Part shown: positions 43,198-54,299 of the stretch, in pieces
Numbering within the stretch: the first letter of the stretch is position 1
How the letters are laid out: each line of letters begins with the position of its first letter
Source of the DNA: Prorocentrum cordatum
Taxonomy: Eukaryota > Sar > Dinophyceae > Prorocentrales > Prorocentraceae
Reading direction: 5' to 3'
Assembly: GCA_963575745.1 (NCBI GenBank)
Contig: CAUYUJ010015732.1
Location: 90,001-146,000 of the forward strand
DNA length: 56,000 nucleotides
The notes under the pieces: model-generated
Seen by the model: the letters and a program-made list of their open reading frames with translations, nothing else
Told to the model about the DNA's origin: nothing
Database searches by the model: none
Position numbers and translations under genes: made by a program

Positions 43198-43602
43198 AAC
43201 GTTCTGCGTGCAGTTAAGACACTGAAATCAGGATCAGTTTGGTGTCGGACGTGGCCCAGTGTTTCTCAGGTACTTTCATGGTGGTTGTTGCATAGCTCCT
43301 CGTGCACCCAGGCGCTTGGGGGCCACGAAGGAGCTTCGTTCCTTATGCCGTGTTCCTTATCGCAGCAGCTTGACTGTATCTACTGCCTCTTCACTCTTCC
43401 ACGCCGTGGCTCCCCTTGGCCAATGTTGCCCCACGCCCCCGTTGCACTGCAGCCACTCCCCCCCGCCGCCTGAGCCTCAATGCCCCAGCGCCGCCGCCCT
43501 GTCCCCACAGGGTCCGTGCCCTGGCGCGAGTGCGAGCGCCCGCCAGGCCCTCCTCCGCCCGCAGGGTTCACATCTGAGCCCATTCGGCGTCGCGGCCCTC
43601 TC

Positions 43603-43642
43603 GGCCGCCGAGTGGGCCCACGATCAAGCCCACTCGGCGGCC
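43603..43642. repeat. Perfect 15-bp hairpin GGCCGCCGAGTGGGC
   Basis: Arms 43603-43617 and 43628-43642 are exact reverse complements around CCACGATCAA. The right arm continues as CTCGGCGGCCGTGAGCGGGC, which recurs near 50677, so it belongs to a dispersed repeat. Confidence 0.88.
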
Positions 43643-43949
43643 GTGAGCGGGCCCGGGTCCCCGCCGACGGTGTCGGAAGCGCACCTGCTCGGCTGCTCCA
43701 CTCGGCAGCCGAGCGGGCTCAGACGCCGCATAGGCTCGCAAGGGAACCCTGCCTCCCCCCCTCTCCGGAATCCGCTCGCACGCCAGCACCACCCCGGCGC
43801 AAGCGCCGAGCTCGGCTCTTAGGCCGCCCGCCGCTGCGCGTGTGCGCGCGCGGCGGATGCCTTCTCGCGGCCAGTCGAGATCGTGCGCCAGCGCCCTGGC
43901 CCCTCACACCTCCGACGATCTGATTTTCCGACGTTGAGATTTCCGCCTC

Positions 43950-44380
43950 CAGGGGCCGCTTTCGGGCTCGGGGACCATCAGAGACGGACCCGGGACGAGG
44001 CTCGGAAGTGGTTGGGAGCTCCGGGGGCGCGAACTGAAACAGCCACATCGTCGGATGTCTGGGCCCGGGGCACGCGCGGAGCCCAGCTCGCGCCCCTCCT
44101 CGGGTGGTTGCCAGAAGTGGCCCTGGCCCAAAGCCTGCCCAGGGAGGCCGGGGTGGCTCCCAGGGCACCCCTCCCGACGGCCGAGGCCCAGAGGGCCCCC
44201 AGGGATTCCAGAGTGGCGCGAGAAGTTCGAAGGCGGGCCTTGGGCCAGGATCCCAGACACCCGAAGATGTGACTTTTTCAATCCTCGGCCCTGGAGCTCC
44301 CGACCACTTCCCTGGGGGCAGTTCTTCACCCCGGATCCATTCCTGTCGGTCCTGGGGCTCGAACACAGGCCCAGGAGGTC
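43950..44380. repeat. Foldback element with ~140-bp inverted arms
   Basis: Left arm (about 43950-44090) has GGAAGTGGTTGGGAGCTCCG and CACATCGTCGGATGTCTGGG. The reverse complement of the right arm (about 44235-44380) has GGAAGTGGTCGGGAGCTCCA and CACATCTTCGGGTGTCTGGG. Arms look about 70-75 per cent identical. The overlapping long frames on both strands are artefacts of this symmetry. Confidence 0.75.
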
Positions 44381-44781
44381 CAGGCCGAAGGGGAACGCTG
44401 GGACTGAGAAGGACGCTCCGCTGGAGGCCTGGGATCACCTTCTGGCAGCCGAGGCGCACAGCGGAGGCGCACCCACAGCAAGGGGCCCCCCCTCCCGCGC
44501 GCGAGTGCGGCTCGCGCCTGCGGGGGGCCTGCCAGGTGCCCCTCCTGCGCGGCGCCGCTTCGGCTGGCTTCGGAGAGAGCCTCAGGACTCAGGGGCGCCG
44601 ACGGGAGGGGACTGGCCCAGGGGTGGGGGGGAAGCATCGACGCCAGTATTCATATCCCATATCCACCCTCTCCCGTGGTCCGGGATGATCAGTTTCCCAG
44701 GCGGATGCTACAATACGGATACGTCCCAATCGCCCAGGGGAGGGAGCTCGAAGAAGAACAAGCTGCATACAAGTAATATTC

Positions 44782-44917
44782 CGGAGGTCTGCGCGGATCT
44801 CCTGTACTGGCGCTGGTGCTCCCTGGCGGCGCCGCCCTGGTCGCGCTCCGCTCGCCAGGGAGCGGGGCCATGATGGGGGCCCAGCGGCTGGATCCAATAA
44901 ATCCGCGCAGACCTCCG
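44782..44917. repeat. 136-bp element with perfect 17-bp terminal inverted repeats
   Basis: Left CGGAGGTCTGCGCGGAT (44782-44798) and right ATCCGCGCAGACCTCCG (44901-44917) are exact reverse complements. The outer flanks, CTGCATACAAGTAATATTC and GAAAGTTTCTGTTTGTGTGC, are also loosely complementary. The left arm shares GCGCGGATCTC with thioesterase intron 1. A pyrimidine tract and CACTCAG|G follow at 44940-44952, a good acceptor. Confidence 0.85.
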
Positions 44918-45004
44918 AAAGTTTCTGTTTGTGTGCTCTCTTCCCCACTCAGGCTTTGACTGAGAGTTCTGACTTGTTCTTGAAGAACCGGTGGGTCCTC
45001 GGCC

Positions 45005-45245
45005 TGCGCCGGCTGGCGTTTCTCAGGTTTCTTGGTCTTGGTTCCTCGGTTCCTTGGTTCTTTGGTCTTGGTTTGTGTTTTCCTTGGGTCCTTGGTCCTG
45101 GTTCCTTGGTTCCTTGGTCTTGTTCCCTGGTGCCTCGGTTTTCTGGTCTTGGTTTCTTGTTTCCTTGGTTCCTTGGTTTTGGTTCCTTGATTCCGTGATC
45201 TTCGGTCCTTGATTATTTGGTTTCTTGGTGCCTTGGTCTTTTTTT
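45005..45245 (+). repeat. TTCCTTGGTCTTGG simple repeat (adenine almost absent)
   Basis: Units of 7-8 bases (GGTTCCTT, GGTCTTGG, GGTCCTT) run for about 240 bp. 45245-46040 has no gene I can support; it includes CAATGCCAAGTGATGCCAAG type repeats at 45270-45315. Confidence 0.85.
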
Positions 45246-46049
45246 TGCTGCCTCGCCACGCAATCTCAAGCAATGCCGCGTAGTGCCACGCAATGCCAAG
45301 TGATGCCAAGCAATGCGCCCACGCGATAGGAAGCTCTCCCCTGATAGGGATCGCGCCTGTCTCGTTGTTCTTCCAGAGACATCGACCCCCAGTCCCCCAT
45401 GCGCCCAATCATCGTGTGTCGGGGCCTGGGTGCCCATCACCCCGCCAAGGAACTTGCGGTGCTTCCCCATGGTGGCCCATTGCCGACCTGTCGGCGATGC
45501 GTCGCCGATTCCAGGTCAACCTTCCTAATTGACCCACCCCTTGATCCAGTCCCCCCCTTTCGCTTCCCCTCAAGAGCGGCCGCAAGCCAGGGCCATCGGG
45601 GAAAAAAGGTCAGGAGCCGCCCAGGGGTGTCTCGGAGGCGGCGGTGGCGGACAGCCTTGGCTCGGGCCTCCAGCGCGAGCTGAATAGATCAAAACGGACG
45701 TCTTGTTTGCGGTTTCCGGCCTCTGACAATAGAATTCATTATTCCCATGCAGTGAGCTCATGGGAATGGTTGTCCTTGGGATGGGCGTACTTGTTTGGCT
45801 GCTGCCGGTCATTTTTCTTGTATAGAGTTGAACTCGCAGAGTACGCAGAAGTAGGATGAAAGAAGGCCATGACCGGCTCCCTATCGCTCTGGGCCCATTG
45901 ACTCGTGGCCCGCAGGCCCCAGGCGGTCCCCGTCGATGTCTCCGCTCTGTGGCGGCCTTGGGCGTTTGCTCGAGGCGGCTGGACTTCGCTCCACCGACGC
46001 TTTCGATAGTTGTGTTGCATGCTTTTCTGATGTTTTCGGGCTCTGGGGT

Positions 46050-46410
46050 GCTTTCTATCAGCTGCGCCTCGTCGAAAGGTCTTCGGAGGTTTTGAATGTT
46101 TTGGAAGGTTTTCGGATGTCTTCTGAGGATTTTCGATTGTATTGGTACGCTCTGTATGTTTCTTGACGTTTTCATGACCTCGAGCGCTGTCCATTAGCTG
46201 CGCCTCCTCGAGAGGTCTTCTCAGGTTTCGACTGTTGTCGGAGGTTTTCGGATATATTCGGAAAACTCCTGATGTGTTTGGCTGTTTTTCGAAGGTGTTT
46301 GTATATGCTTATACTTTTATCGTACACCTCTTATTCTTACCGTGTACCTATTTTCGGTGTTTTCGAAGACTCTTACTTTTACTCTTACTCATATTCTTAC
46401 CGTACACCTC
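46050..46410 (+). repeat. TTTTCGGA and TCTTACTC simple repeats
   Basis: GGAGGTTTTGAATGTTTTGG and GGTTTTCGGATGTCTTCTG units, then CTTACTTTTACTCTTACTC. The stretch lies directly upstream of the LINE ORF1 start and may be part of its 5' region. Confidence 0.6.
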
Positions 46411-46457
46411 ATATTCAATTATCTTTTCTCTGCGCGCCTGCCCTCAGAGCTTCAACG

Positions 46458-47485
46458 ATGACCGGTGCGCATTCGCGGGAGCCGGGAACGCCAATGGGAG
46501 GCGAGAGGAACGTTCAACGTCGCCTCTTTAGTCGCCTGCACGAGATGGACGACGATGCGCCGGGAGTGCAGGTGCACAACATCGCAACGCCCAACACCCT
46601 TCCGGAGGCACGCCCACCAGCGTTCCACGATATCGCAAACCTTCTTAGGCAGGAGCTTCAACTTTACGCAGTGCGATCGTCAGACTTGCGAACCGCCTCG
46701 ACACGAAGATGGCGGCCGTGGGGGAACGGATGGAGAACGTGGAGGTTCGCATCACGAACTTGGAGAACCTCGAGGCCCCCAATGCCCAGCCCAATGTCAA
46801 CACTGAGGTCATGGACCACATCAAAGCGCTGGAGATTGAGATCGCTGAGTTGAGGAGCGCCGCTGGCTCCATCGGCGCCAGCTCCAGGGACACGTACAGT
46901 GAGACGGACAACGTCGTGGTGATCGGGGGACTGTCGTCGCTCGCGGATTCCGAAGAGGCGAAGGAGTGGCTCGCAGACAAGTTGTGGCATTTCTACGCCC
47001 CGCAGCCCGGCGAGATCGACGTCAAAGGGGATTTTCACTGGGCTCTCTTCGTAAAGCTTCGCGACAAAATCACCAGCGATTCGATTGTTAAGGCGTTCCG
47101 AGCATCCCGTTTCAAGGAGGGCGGGACCACAACTTGGGCGAAAACCGACACGGCTTTGGCGGAACGGGTCATCACTTCGTTCGTATTCGGGACGACATTT
47201 ATCTTGAAGGGCTGGGGGTACACCACTGAGTGCATCTGGGCGGACCCTGAAGAGGGCAAAATGTGGGCAGGGAGCGAGGTGGCCGTTCAAGCGGTTATTG
47301 AACAGAGCAGTCTGAATTTTCGCTGCGGTATTGGCTGGGGGGACTGGCTGCGTGGATGCGGTTTCCCACAACTTCTGGACATGGTCAAGGATCTTTCGGA
47401 CAAGCTGAGCCGCGTCCCTTCCGAATGCGCCGGGGGAAATGGCGGCGAAACCACAGCCGAAAGGAAGGGGGCGCGCCCGCGTTAA
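46458..47485 (+). CDS. LINE ORF1-like protein (one frameshift)
   Basis: ATG at 46458 opens MTGAHSREPGTPMGGERN. The frame shifts near 46670 into IVRLANRLDTK and MAAVGERMENVEVRITNLEN, a short coiled coil (heptad-like VEVRITNLENLE and IKALEIEIAELRS). A globular part follows: NVVVIGGLSSLADSEEAKEW, FHWALFVKLRDKI, SFVFGTTFILKGWGY and WGDWLRGCGF. The stop is at 47483-47485. The VVVIGGL and ALFVKL strands resemble an RRM-like fold typical of LINE ORF1 proteins (inference). From 46709 on it is uninterrupted for 258 residues, far better preserved than the RT downstream. Expected role: RNA binding and chaperoning. Confidence 0.75.
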
Positions 47486-49179
47486 GGGTGCCAGCGACGA
47501 GCGAGCAGGAATGTTTCACATGGGGGCCCTGGAGGCAACGAACCCCTTGCTGAAGGCCTCCGGGAAACTCAGAAACCGTTCCCAGTCATGGGAACACATG
47601 GCGAAGCCATGCTGTCCTTGGCTGCTGCGCGGGGTGGCCGCTTGCGCCCTGCGTCGCGAGATGTTGCTTTTGCATCGTAGAGCATCGAGGGTTACACCGA
47701 AGCCAAGTACATCATACTGTTGAACATCATGGCCGATCGAGGTATCATGGTCCTTCGCGCGCAGGAGACCTTGGCGCCGAGGTCGGGCGCTTTCGTCACC
47801 GACTCCAGCTTCCCCGTTGCGAAGTCAGGCGAGCTGGGGGGCAGCGCGGACAAGACATGCGTGGGTTTCATAGTGGCGCCGCTGGCGCGTGCTTCGATCG
47901 TGGGTTTCTGTCAGGCGACCGCCCGCATGGCATCGCTCAAGCTGCGGACCTCTGCCGGTAAAATGGCTCAGTTCTCAGCTTGCGCTCCGCGCGGCGGCGA
48001 GTGTTTCAGCGACAGGCCAGATGTCGTCGCGATCTGGCAGAGCTCGTACATTCACGTTCGGTACATGGTCCTAAATTCGTAATTGGTGACTTTAACGCCG
48101 AACTCCTCGGACGGATGGGCGATGGCGAACACATTCCGGGTGCGCAAATTTCCGCGCGTCTTGGGCAAGAGCGCAAAGTTGATGCAAACCGTTATTTGTG
48201 TGGCCTGCTCTCGGCTTGCCATGTGCATCGGCATCGCTTTCTGCGATCTTCAGCAGCGTGCCTTGCCCATCTGCGATAGCGTGGGATGCTCGCGCGGGTG
48301 CGAGGAAGCCCCGAAGTCACACTCGCAAATTGATTTTCTCCTTTGTAACCAAGACTGGCTGGGGAGAGTGAGCCATGTGCGGCCGTGTTCCGAGGCGCCG
48401 CTGGCGTCTCGTCGTTTCGCGTTGTTTGCGCGCCTGGCGGCGGAGGTGGGAAAGCCGCCGACGGCGCCGACATCTGCTGCCGTGGGCATGCAAAAGCTGG
48501 GCAGCGATCGGGCTCGACGTCGTTTCGCGCAGACTTGTGCGCGCACCTTCGAACAGTTCGACGAACGCCCAGCGGTCGTTGACGACGTGGGCGTCCAGCG
48601 GCGCCGGCTCGTGGATTCCTCCGACCACTCCGCTGCGTCCTGCGCGCCGCAGCTGGATGCGATGCCGCGCAGACCGTGAATGAGCTCAGCAAAATTCATC
48701 TTATCTCTCGAAGGACAGGCGCTCGCAGACGCGGGGCGGTCCTGAAGGAACAGAATCTCGCGACATTGATCCGGGAATCAGTCGCTCGGCGCAGATCGGC
48801 GCGGTTAGACGCCCTGGCGGCGGACGGCAAATTGACGTAGATACTGAAACTCCTGAAAGGCTTCTGTCCGCAGCAGTGGCGCTTACTTGGCGCGAGCGGG
48901 GGGCTGGTCGACGGCGGCCGCCCTGCCGAGACATTGGCCGCCCGCCCGGGGAGCGCCCAGCGGGCCGTGCGATCCGCCATTGTCGCGCTGGCGGAAACGT
49001 AGAAGAACCCGCAGTGGACATATCGACGCCGCTGAAGCGCTCGCTGCCGCCGGGGGCCTCCTCGCTGGCAGCGCGGCCGGTCGCGGCAATCTCCCGCCCG
49101 AGTTCTGGGGGGCCGTCGCCGGGGCAGGCGAAATCTCGCTGGGTTAGATCGCGAGATTCTATAATGCAATGCGGCCGAA

Positions 49180-49965
49180 CACGAAAATCCAAAAGGCTTG
49201 GCATACGGCGCGTTTCAAAATGATTCACAGGAAAGGTGATACTCCCGATGGCGCGAGTAATCTGCCGATTAGTTCGTAGCCGATCGGCAGCGAGGTGTTC
49301 GCCGCTATCCTGCTGGGCCGGCTTGAAAAGGCAGGCGCAGAGGTCTTCATATGGAGAGCGCAGCGTAGCCCCAGGTCGGGGCGCGCGACGGCAGATGCCA
49401 TCTTCCGGGCGCGTTGTATTTTAGAGGGCGCGTGGGCTACCGAGGACGGGGGGGCATTGATGCTTGCGCTGGGTTGGGCGTAGGCGTTCGACTCCCTATC
49501 GCCGTAGGCGCTGGCGACGTCCTTGCGCAGATTCGGCTGTCCAGCCCACTTCCTCAATCTAATTGCAGCCATATGTGAAGGGCGCGAATTCATCGTTGCC
49601 GGTTCCTGTGCCGACCGACTCTTCCGAGCGCGCGCAGCGTTGCGGCATGTGCCAAGGTTGCCCGCTTTCGCCGCTTCTGTTTGTGATAGTGATGGCGACT
49701 CTTCTCGCTGATCCCATCGCAGAAAGGGAAATCGAAACCCGAATCTGCCTGGAGGAGCAGCGCGGGACCTCGTACATGCAGGCGACGCGCTGCTCGTGGA
49801 CAGTGGCCCCGCAGTCATCGAGGAGCTCGTGCGATGCACCGAGGAGTGCGGAAGGCAGTGAAGATTTCGCGCGCGAGGGTCGATGCGAAAGTCGTGGACC
49901 ACGAGGACATCTCCATTGACTGCGAGGACGGACCATTTGCTATACCTGGGTACCCGTTGCGCTGC
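49180..49965 (+). pseudogene. LINE reverse transcriptase domain, decayed
   Basis: Pieces across three frames: PIGSEVFAAILLGRLEKAGA (finger region), SGRATADAIFRARCILEGAW, ALMLALGWA-stop-AFDSLSP (motif A with an internal TAG), RRFGCPAHFLNLIAAICEGR, MCQGCPLSPLLFVIVMATLL (motif B) and DALLVDSGPAVIEEL, where the usual ADD box has become GDALL. The lost catalytic Asp and the stops mean no activity. Confidence 0.8.
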
Positions 49966-50649
49966 CGACGGTAAATGTGGAGTAGAGCCCAGTCGAAGAA
50001 ATCGGGCCGCGAGCTTATACTTTCACGTGCTGAGTTCGATGTGGTCACATATTCTTTGAGCCGCAAGCGATATATTTGACGCATGTATCGTCTGGCAACT
50101 ATTGTACGTTGTTTTGGTTTCTTTTTTTCTTCGCATGCTGTTTCAAAGGCTGAGCTGAAAAAGGCTGGGCGTTTTCCAGGCGACGTGTCTCCGCCGTATC
50201 CTCCGGGTACGTCAGTCACGCGTGAGTAGGATTTCGAATTCCACCGTTCCCAGCATGGCAGGCCACGTGGCGTTCAGTAGAAACGTGATAAAACGTCGCA
50301 TGATTTTCATGGGACAGCTCGCCCGACGTCCAGACTCTGACCCAGTTCGCGGTTCAATCTTCGAACCAGGTAGCCTGTCTTGGTGAACGAATGGTAATGC
50401 GTAGTTGTCTGCTGGCAGCCGGCTCTCCCGCAGGGCGGAGCAGCTCACGCGTGGGAGACTGCAGTGCGCTCGTGGCAGATCGGCTGAACCATGCTGGTTT
50501 CATCGTGCTCGCGCGCCGGCTGGTGCTGCATGTGCTTCTATATGCTTTTGGACGCTTTCGGGCCCCAGGCGTCTGGGTTTGCACGTATCGTTCCGAACGG
50601 CTGCCTGATACCCGAGTTGTGGCCGAACGCCGGCACCCTGGGCCTCCCT

Positions 50650-51140
50650 TCTGAGTCCTTCGGAGTCTGAACCCGCTCGGCGGCCGTGAGCGGGCCAGCC
50701 ATCGAGCCCGGCTGCCCTCTCCGCGGCCGCGCGGGTTCAGACGCCAAGTGGGTTCAGCAGGGGGACTTTTGGGGGCAAGCCTCCGGAGGCACCTCCACGA
50801 TCTTCGGCCTCGGTCGTCGAGCCCGCGTCCAAGAGAGGCGGAGGCTCGATCGCGCGCGCCGGGCTCGAGGACGCCTGGCCCACCGGCTCGAGCTTCAGGG
50901 CGGCGCGCGGCCGCGCTGAGGCGCGCGTTGGCCATGGCGCGAGGCCGCGGCCGCGGCGCGTCGCGCGGCGCCCCAGGCCTCCCAAATGGGGCCAGAGTGG
51001 ACGGCGATCGGAGGATCGCGCCGCGTCGCCGATGCATCGGCCATGCGGCTCGATGTGGAACCTTATTGTCTCCACGCTGACGGCGACGACGCATCGCCGA
51101 TACATGGGCGATATGACGTTGGCGATGCGGCGCTATCCTC
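50650..51140. repeat. GC-rich dispersed and palindromic repeats
   Basis: GCTCGGCGGCCGTGAGCGGG (50677) matches 43632-43651. 51025-51130 has GCGTCGCCGATGCATCGGCC and CGCATCGCCGATACATGGGC in loose inverted symmetry, related to motifs at 42400, 45500 and 54430. The 366-residue reverse-strand frame across this region is not accepted. Confidence 0.55.
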
Positions 51141-51514
51141 CGACCCCGCCTGGTTGGACCCCGTTCAGGAGGCTGCCAGGTGCGCGTTCCGCCTGGACGC
51201 TGCGCGCGGCCGTGCTGCTGCTGGCGCCAGGACGGGCGCGCGGCGAGGACGGCGAGGACGGCCGTCGCCGCCGCCGCCGCGGAACCGCCCGTGGGCCGTC
51301 GAGCCGATGGCCGCCGTAGGCCGCGGAAGGCCAACGCCGCCGCCGAGTGCCGCACCCCAGCGTGTGTTACACGTAGGCGCCGGGGAACCTCGTCGAAGTT
51401 CTGGGCGATGGGAGCTTCTGGATGCATATAGTCATGTGGCTCCCCCTGGGCCACCCGCCCCTGTGGAAGCCGCCGATTTGTCGTCGCCGCCGCCGCTCCC
51501 GCTCGGCACTTCTT

Positions 51515-52175
51515 CGTAATTTAAGACGCCCTGGCCTGAGAGGACTCGCTCGAGACTTCCTTGTAAACCACGACGTCAACGGCTCCTGCTCGATACTTCC
51601 TTTTTATTTTCCCCAAGACGCCCTGGCCAGAGAGGCCTCCGAACTCAGGAACGGCGCTCTTGCTCGAGATGTCTTCGAAAGTCACTCCAGTTGGTGAGGA
51701 CTCACTTGCGACGACCGATACTTCCTCACGATTTACTTTGAGACGCTGTAGACAATGACGTCATCTCAAGGCAGGTTCCCCTTCAGGAGTCCCCGTCAGA
51801 ACACTCCTTCAAGCAGGACCCCTCACGCAGGATCCTCATGAGCTCCCCAAAACTCAGGAACGGCGCTCTCGCTCAAGACTTCGCCCAAGTCAATCAGGTT
51901 GGTACATGCGCCCCTACAAAGAAACCTGCTTTCGTTCGATACTTCCTTAATCCCAGGACGCCCTTGCCAGAGAGGCGCCCCAATTGCAAGTCACTCAAGT
52001 TGGTGCAGGCCTGGCTGCGACGACAACGACAACAGTGCGTCCTCACAACTTATTCCGAGCTGCACTGGCCAGAAAAGGCCCCGAAACCGAGGAACGGCGC
52101 TCTCGCCCGATACCTCCTGATGAACTTCCTCGCAACTAATCACGTTGGTGCGTTGCCCGCGGGCGCGTTAACTCG
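51515..52175 (+). repeat. ~200-230-bp tandem repeat, about 3 units
   Basis: Repeated blocks: GACGCCCTGGCCAGAGAGGC, AACTCAGGAACGGCGCTCTC, GCTCGAGACTTCC and CGATACTTCCT, each followed by a GTTGGT motif. AACTCAGGAACGGCGCTCT-type blocks fall near 51640, 51850 and 52090. Confidence 0.8.
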
Positions 52176-52364
52176 CATCACGACCATGCTGGCGCGGTGC
52201 GCACACGGAGTGCACTGCTAAATGTTTCTCCCAGGAGCTGGCATGAGAAGAAGCCCTCCCAACAGGGGTTGGTTCATAGACTTGCGCGGGTGCAGGGGAG
52301 ATGGAGAAACAAAGCAAGGCCAGCAATGCTTTTGGGAACACATGCTCGTAACCTGGTCATCGTC

Positions 52365-52373
52365 GTTGCCGAT

Positions 52374-52414
<41 letters not shown>

Positions 52415-52460
52415 TGCCTTCGTCTATGTCTTCGCTTCCGTTGTCGTTTTCGTCGTCGTC
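52365..52460 (+). repeat. (TCG/GTC)n microsatellite
   Basis: GTCGTCGTC with TTG and TCT interruptions, cleanest at 52376-52410. Poly-Val, poly-Ser and poly-Asp frames are artefacts. Confidence 0.9.
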
Positions 52461-52549
52461 GTGATCCTCAGAGGTGCTGGGGACTCGCTCTATGAGCAGG
52501 TAGAGTTCGGGGTTTGATGATTTGTCCGGGCCGGATCTGGGTGAGAGAG

Positions 52550-53080
52550 GAAGGAGTTGGAACAGGAAGAGGGGCCAGGAGGCGGAGGAGGGGGAGAGGG
52601 TGGACAAGGGAGGAATGAGGAGAGAGGACGGACAGGTGAGGGAGGAGGGATGAAGGTGAGGGAGGAAGAGGAAGTGGAGGAGGAGGAGGAGGAGGAGGAG
52701 GAGGTGGAGCTGGAGCTGGAGGTGGAGGAGGCGGATGAAGAATGAAGGGGGAGGTGGGTGAAGGGTGGAAGGAGAAAGGAACAGGGAGGAGTTGGAGGAC
52801 CCGCCTTCTTCGCCTCCCTCCTCCTCCTCCTCGTCCCTCCTCCTCCTCATCCTCCTTCTTCTTCCTCGCAGGACAGCGACGGTCGATCCCCGTCATTTAA
52901 TTGGTGAGCACTCCGGCATTAAGTGGGAATTGCTCTGGTTGCAGAGCGGTGGCCTCTATTGCTAAGGCCTTACGGCCGGTGCCGCCGACCCTGAAGGCGA
53001 TGACGACGACGAATGCGAGGAGGAGGAGGAGGAAGAGGAGGAGGAGGAGGAGGAGGAGGAGGAGGAGGAGGAGGGGGATT
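52550..53080 (+). repeat. GGA/GAG and CTC microsatellite cluster
   Basis: GGAGGAGG at 52560-52745, CTCCTCCTC at 52805-52870 and (GGA)n at 53010-53074. Frames are repeat-derived. Confidence 0.9.
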
Positions 53081-53189
53081 GAGGTGGAAGGGAGCAGGAG
53101 CATGCGAAGGAGATGTTCCCCATGTGGGCCGAGGGAGTCGTAGCAGAGACAGGCAGGGAGCCTTGTGCCCTGCGTCCCTTCCCGTCACC

Positions 53190-53345
53190 GTGCTGGGGTT
53201 GTGGTTGAAAGGCCTCTTGGATGTTTTCGGGCCTGTTGGGGCCTCTGTTGGGCCTCTTGGGGGTCTCTTGGGAGCCTCTTCGGGCCCCTTGAGGGACTCT
53301 TGGGGCCTTTGGGGGCTCCTTGGGGCGGGAAGCTCGAAATGTCGG
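53190..53345 (+). repeat. Degenerate CTTGGGGGTCTC repeat
   Basis: GGCCTCTTGGATG, GGCCTCTTGGGGGTCTCTTG and GACTCTTGGGGCC belong to the class seen at 7940-8465 and four other places in the window. Confidence 0.7.
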
Positions 53346-53689
53346 TTCGTGGTCCTCTTCTTGGCGCTTTTTGGGGCTTTGGGACGTCCAGGGGCGGATG
53401 CGTATCTGACCCCCCCCCCCGGGACCCTCCCGGACGGGAGACGACGGAGACGCAGGGAAAGAGGACAACGGATGCGTCGACTGAGCGCACGCCGACAGAG
53501 GGTCCACACGCCGATAGAGGTTTGGCGGATTTTGTAGACTCCCAGCAGCTCCATTCGGCGCGAGCACGCTCGTCGTGCCATGATGCCAGTGGTGTGCTAA
53601 CTCTCCCAGGCGCTGGACTGTGCCTTGGAAAAGCGCCCGAAAGCGCCTTGTCCCCCCCCCCCCCCGCTGCACCTCCTCATGCTGTTCCT

Positions 53690-53875
53690 TTTCTCCTCCT
53701 CCTCCTCCTCCTCTTTGTTCTCCCTCCTCTTCAGCCTCCTTCTCCTCCTCCTCCTCCTCCTCCTCCTCCTCCTCCTTCGTCCTCCCCCTCGGCCTCCCCT
53801 CCGCCGCCGTAGCCGCCTCTTTCTCTTTCTCCGTCGCCTCCACCTGCTCTTCCTCCTCGTCATGATCCTTGCTCA
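53690..53875 (+). repeat. (CCT)n microsatellite and pyrimidine tract
   Basis: CTCCTCCTC runs at 53690-53780 and TTCCTCCTC at 53850. The 351-residue frame beginning here is a repeat shadow. 53880-54240 has no gene I can support, apart from a GAC/GGC run at 54160-54205. Confidence 0.88.
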
Positions 53876-54299
53876 TACCATCCCACTCTACATCATCTTA
53901 CTCTATCTCATCCCCCCCCTCTCCTCGCTGCAGAGTCCTCTGGAGGAGGCGTCCACGGGACTCCGAAGGCCGCCGGAGGCCCAAACAGGACCCAAAGCAG
54001 TCAAAAACCTCGATTTTCGTCGCGTCCAAAAAAAACCTCGGTTCTTTCTCCTCGCGTCTCTGGATGCCTCCAGAGGGTCCCAGCAGGTCCCGCCGAGGTC
54101 CCCCAGGCGGCCTCCAGGAGACCTAGACAGGAACAAAAGCATCCCCGAATCTGGACCCCTCGACGACGACGACGACGGAGGCGGCGACGGCGGCGGCGAC
54201 GACGACGACCGAACTTCGCTCCGTGGAGGCCTTCCGAGGTCGCCAGAGAACCTCGATCCTCGGCGCTCCTCGATCCTGGGTCTTCCCCTCCCCTCCTCA

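Larger units (their letters stand above)
46458..50560 (+). mobile_element. Near full-length, broken LINE (ORF1, endonuclease, RT, C-terminal region)
   Basis: All parts expected of dinoflagellate LINEs occur in order on the + strand: ORF1 (46458-47485); AP-type endonuclease (about 47690-48450) with VGFIVAPLARASIVGF, IGDFNAELLGRMGDGE and SQIDFLLCNQDW; an RT (about 49180-49960) with RWAQRSPRSGRATADAIF-like, ALGWA*AFDSLSP and QGCPLSPLLFVIVMATL blocks; YLGTRCAADGKCGVEPSRR (about 49940); and a C-terminal ARRPDSDPVRGSIFEPGS block near 50320. Many frameshifts and stops make it inactive. The 5' part being present separates it from the truncated copies at 19 and 37 kb. Confidence 0.87.

Noticed and set aside
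50354-51454. 366-residue reverse-strand frame
   Set aside because: It lies antisense to the LINE 3' end and GC-rich repeats, and its composition is that of GC-rich non-coding DNA.
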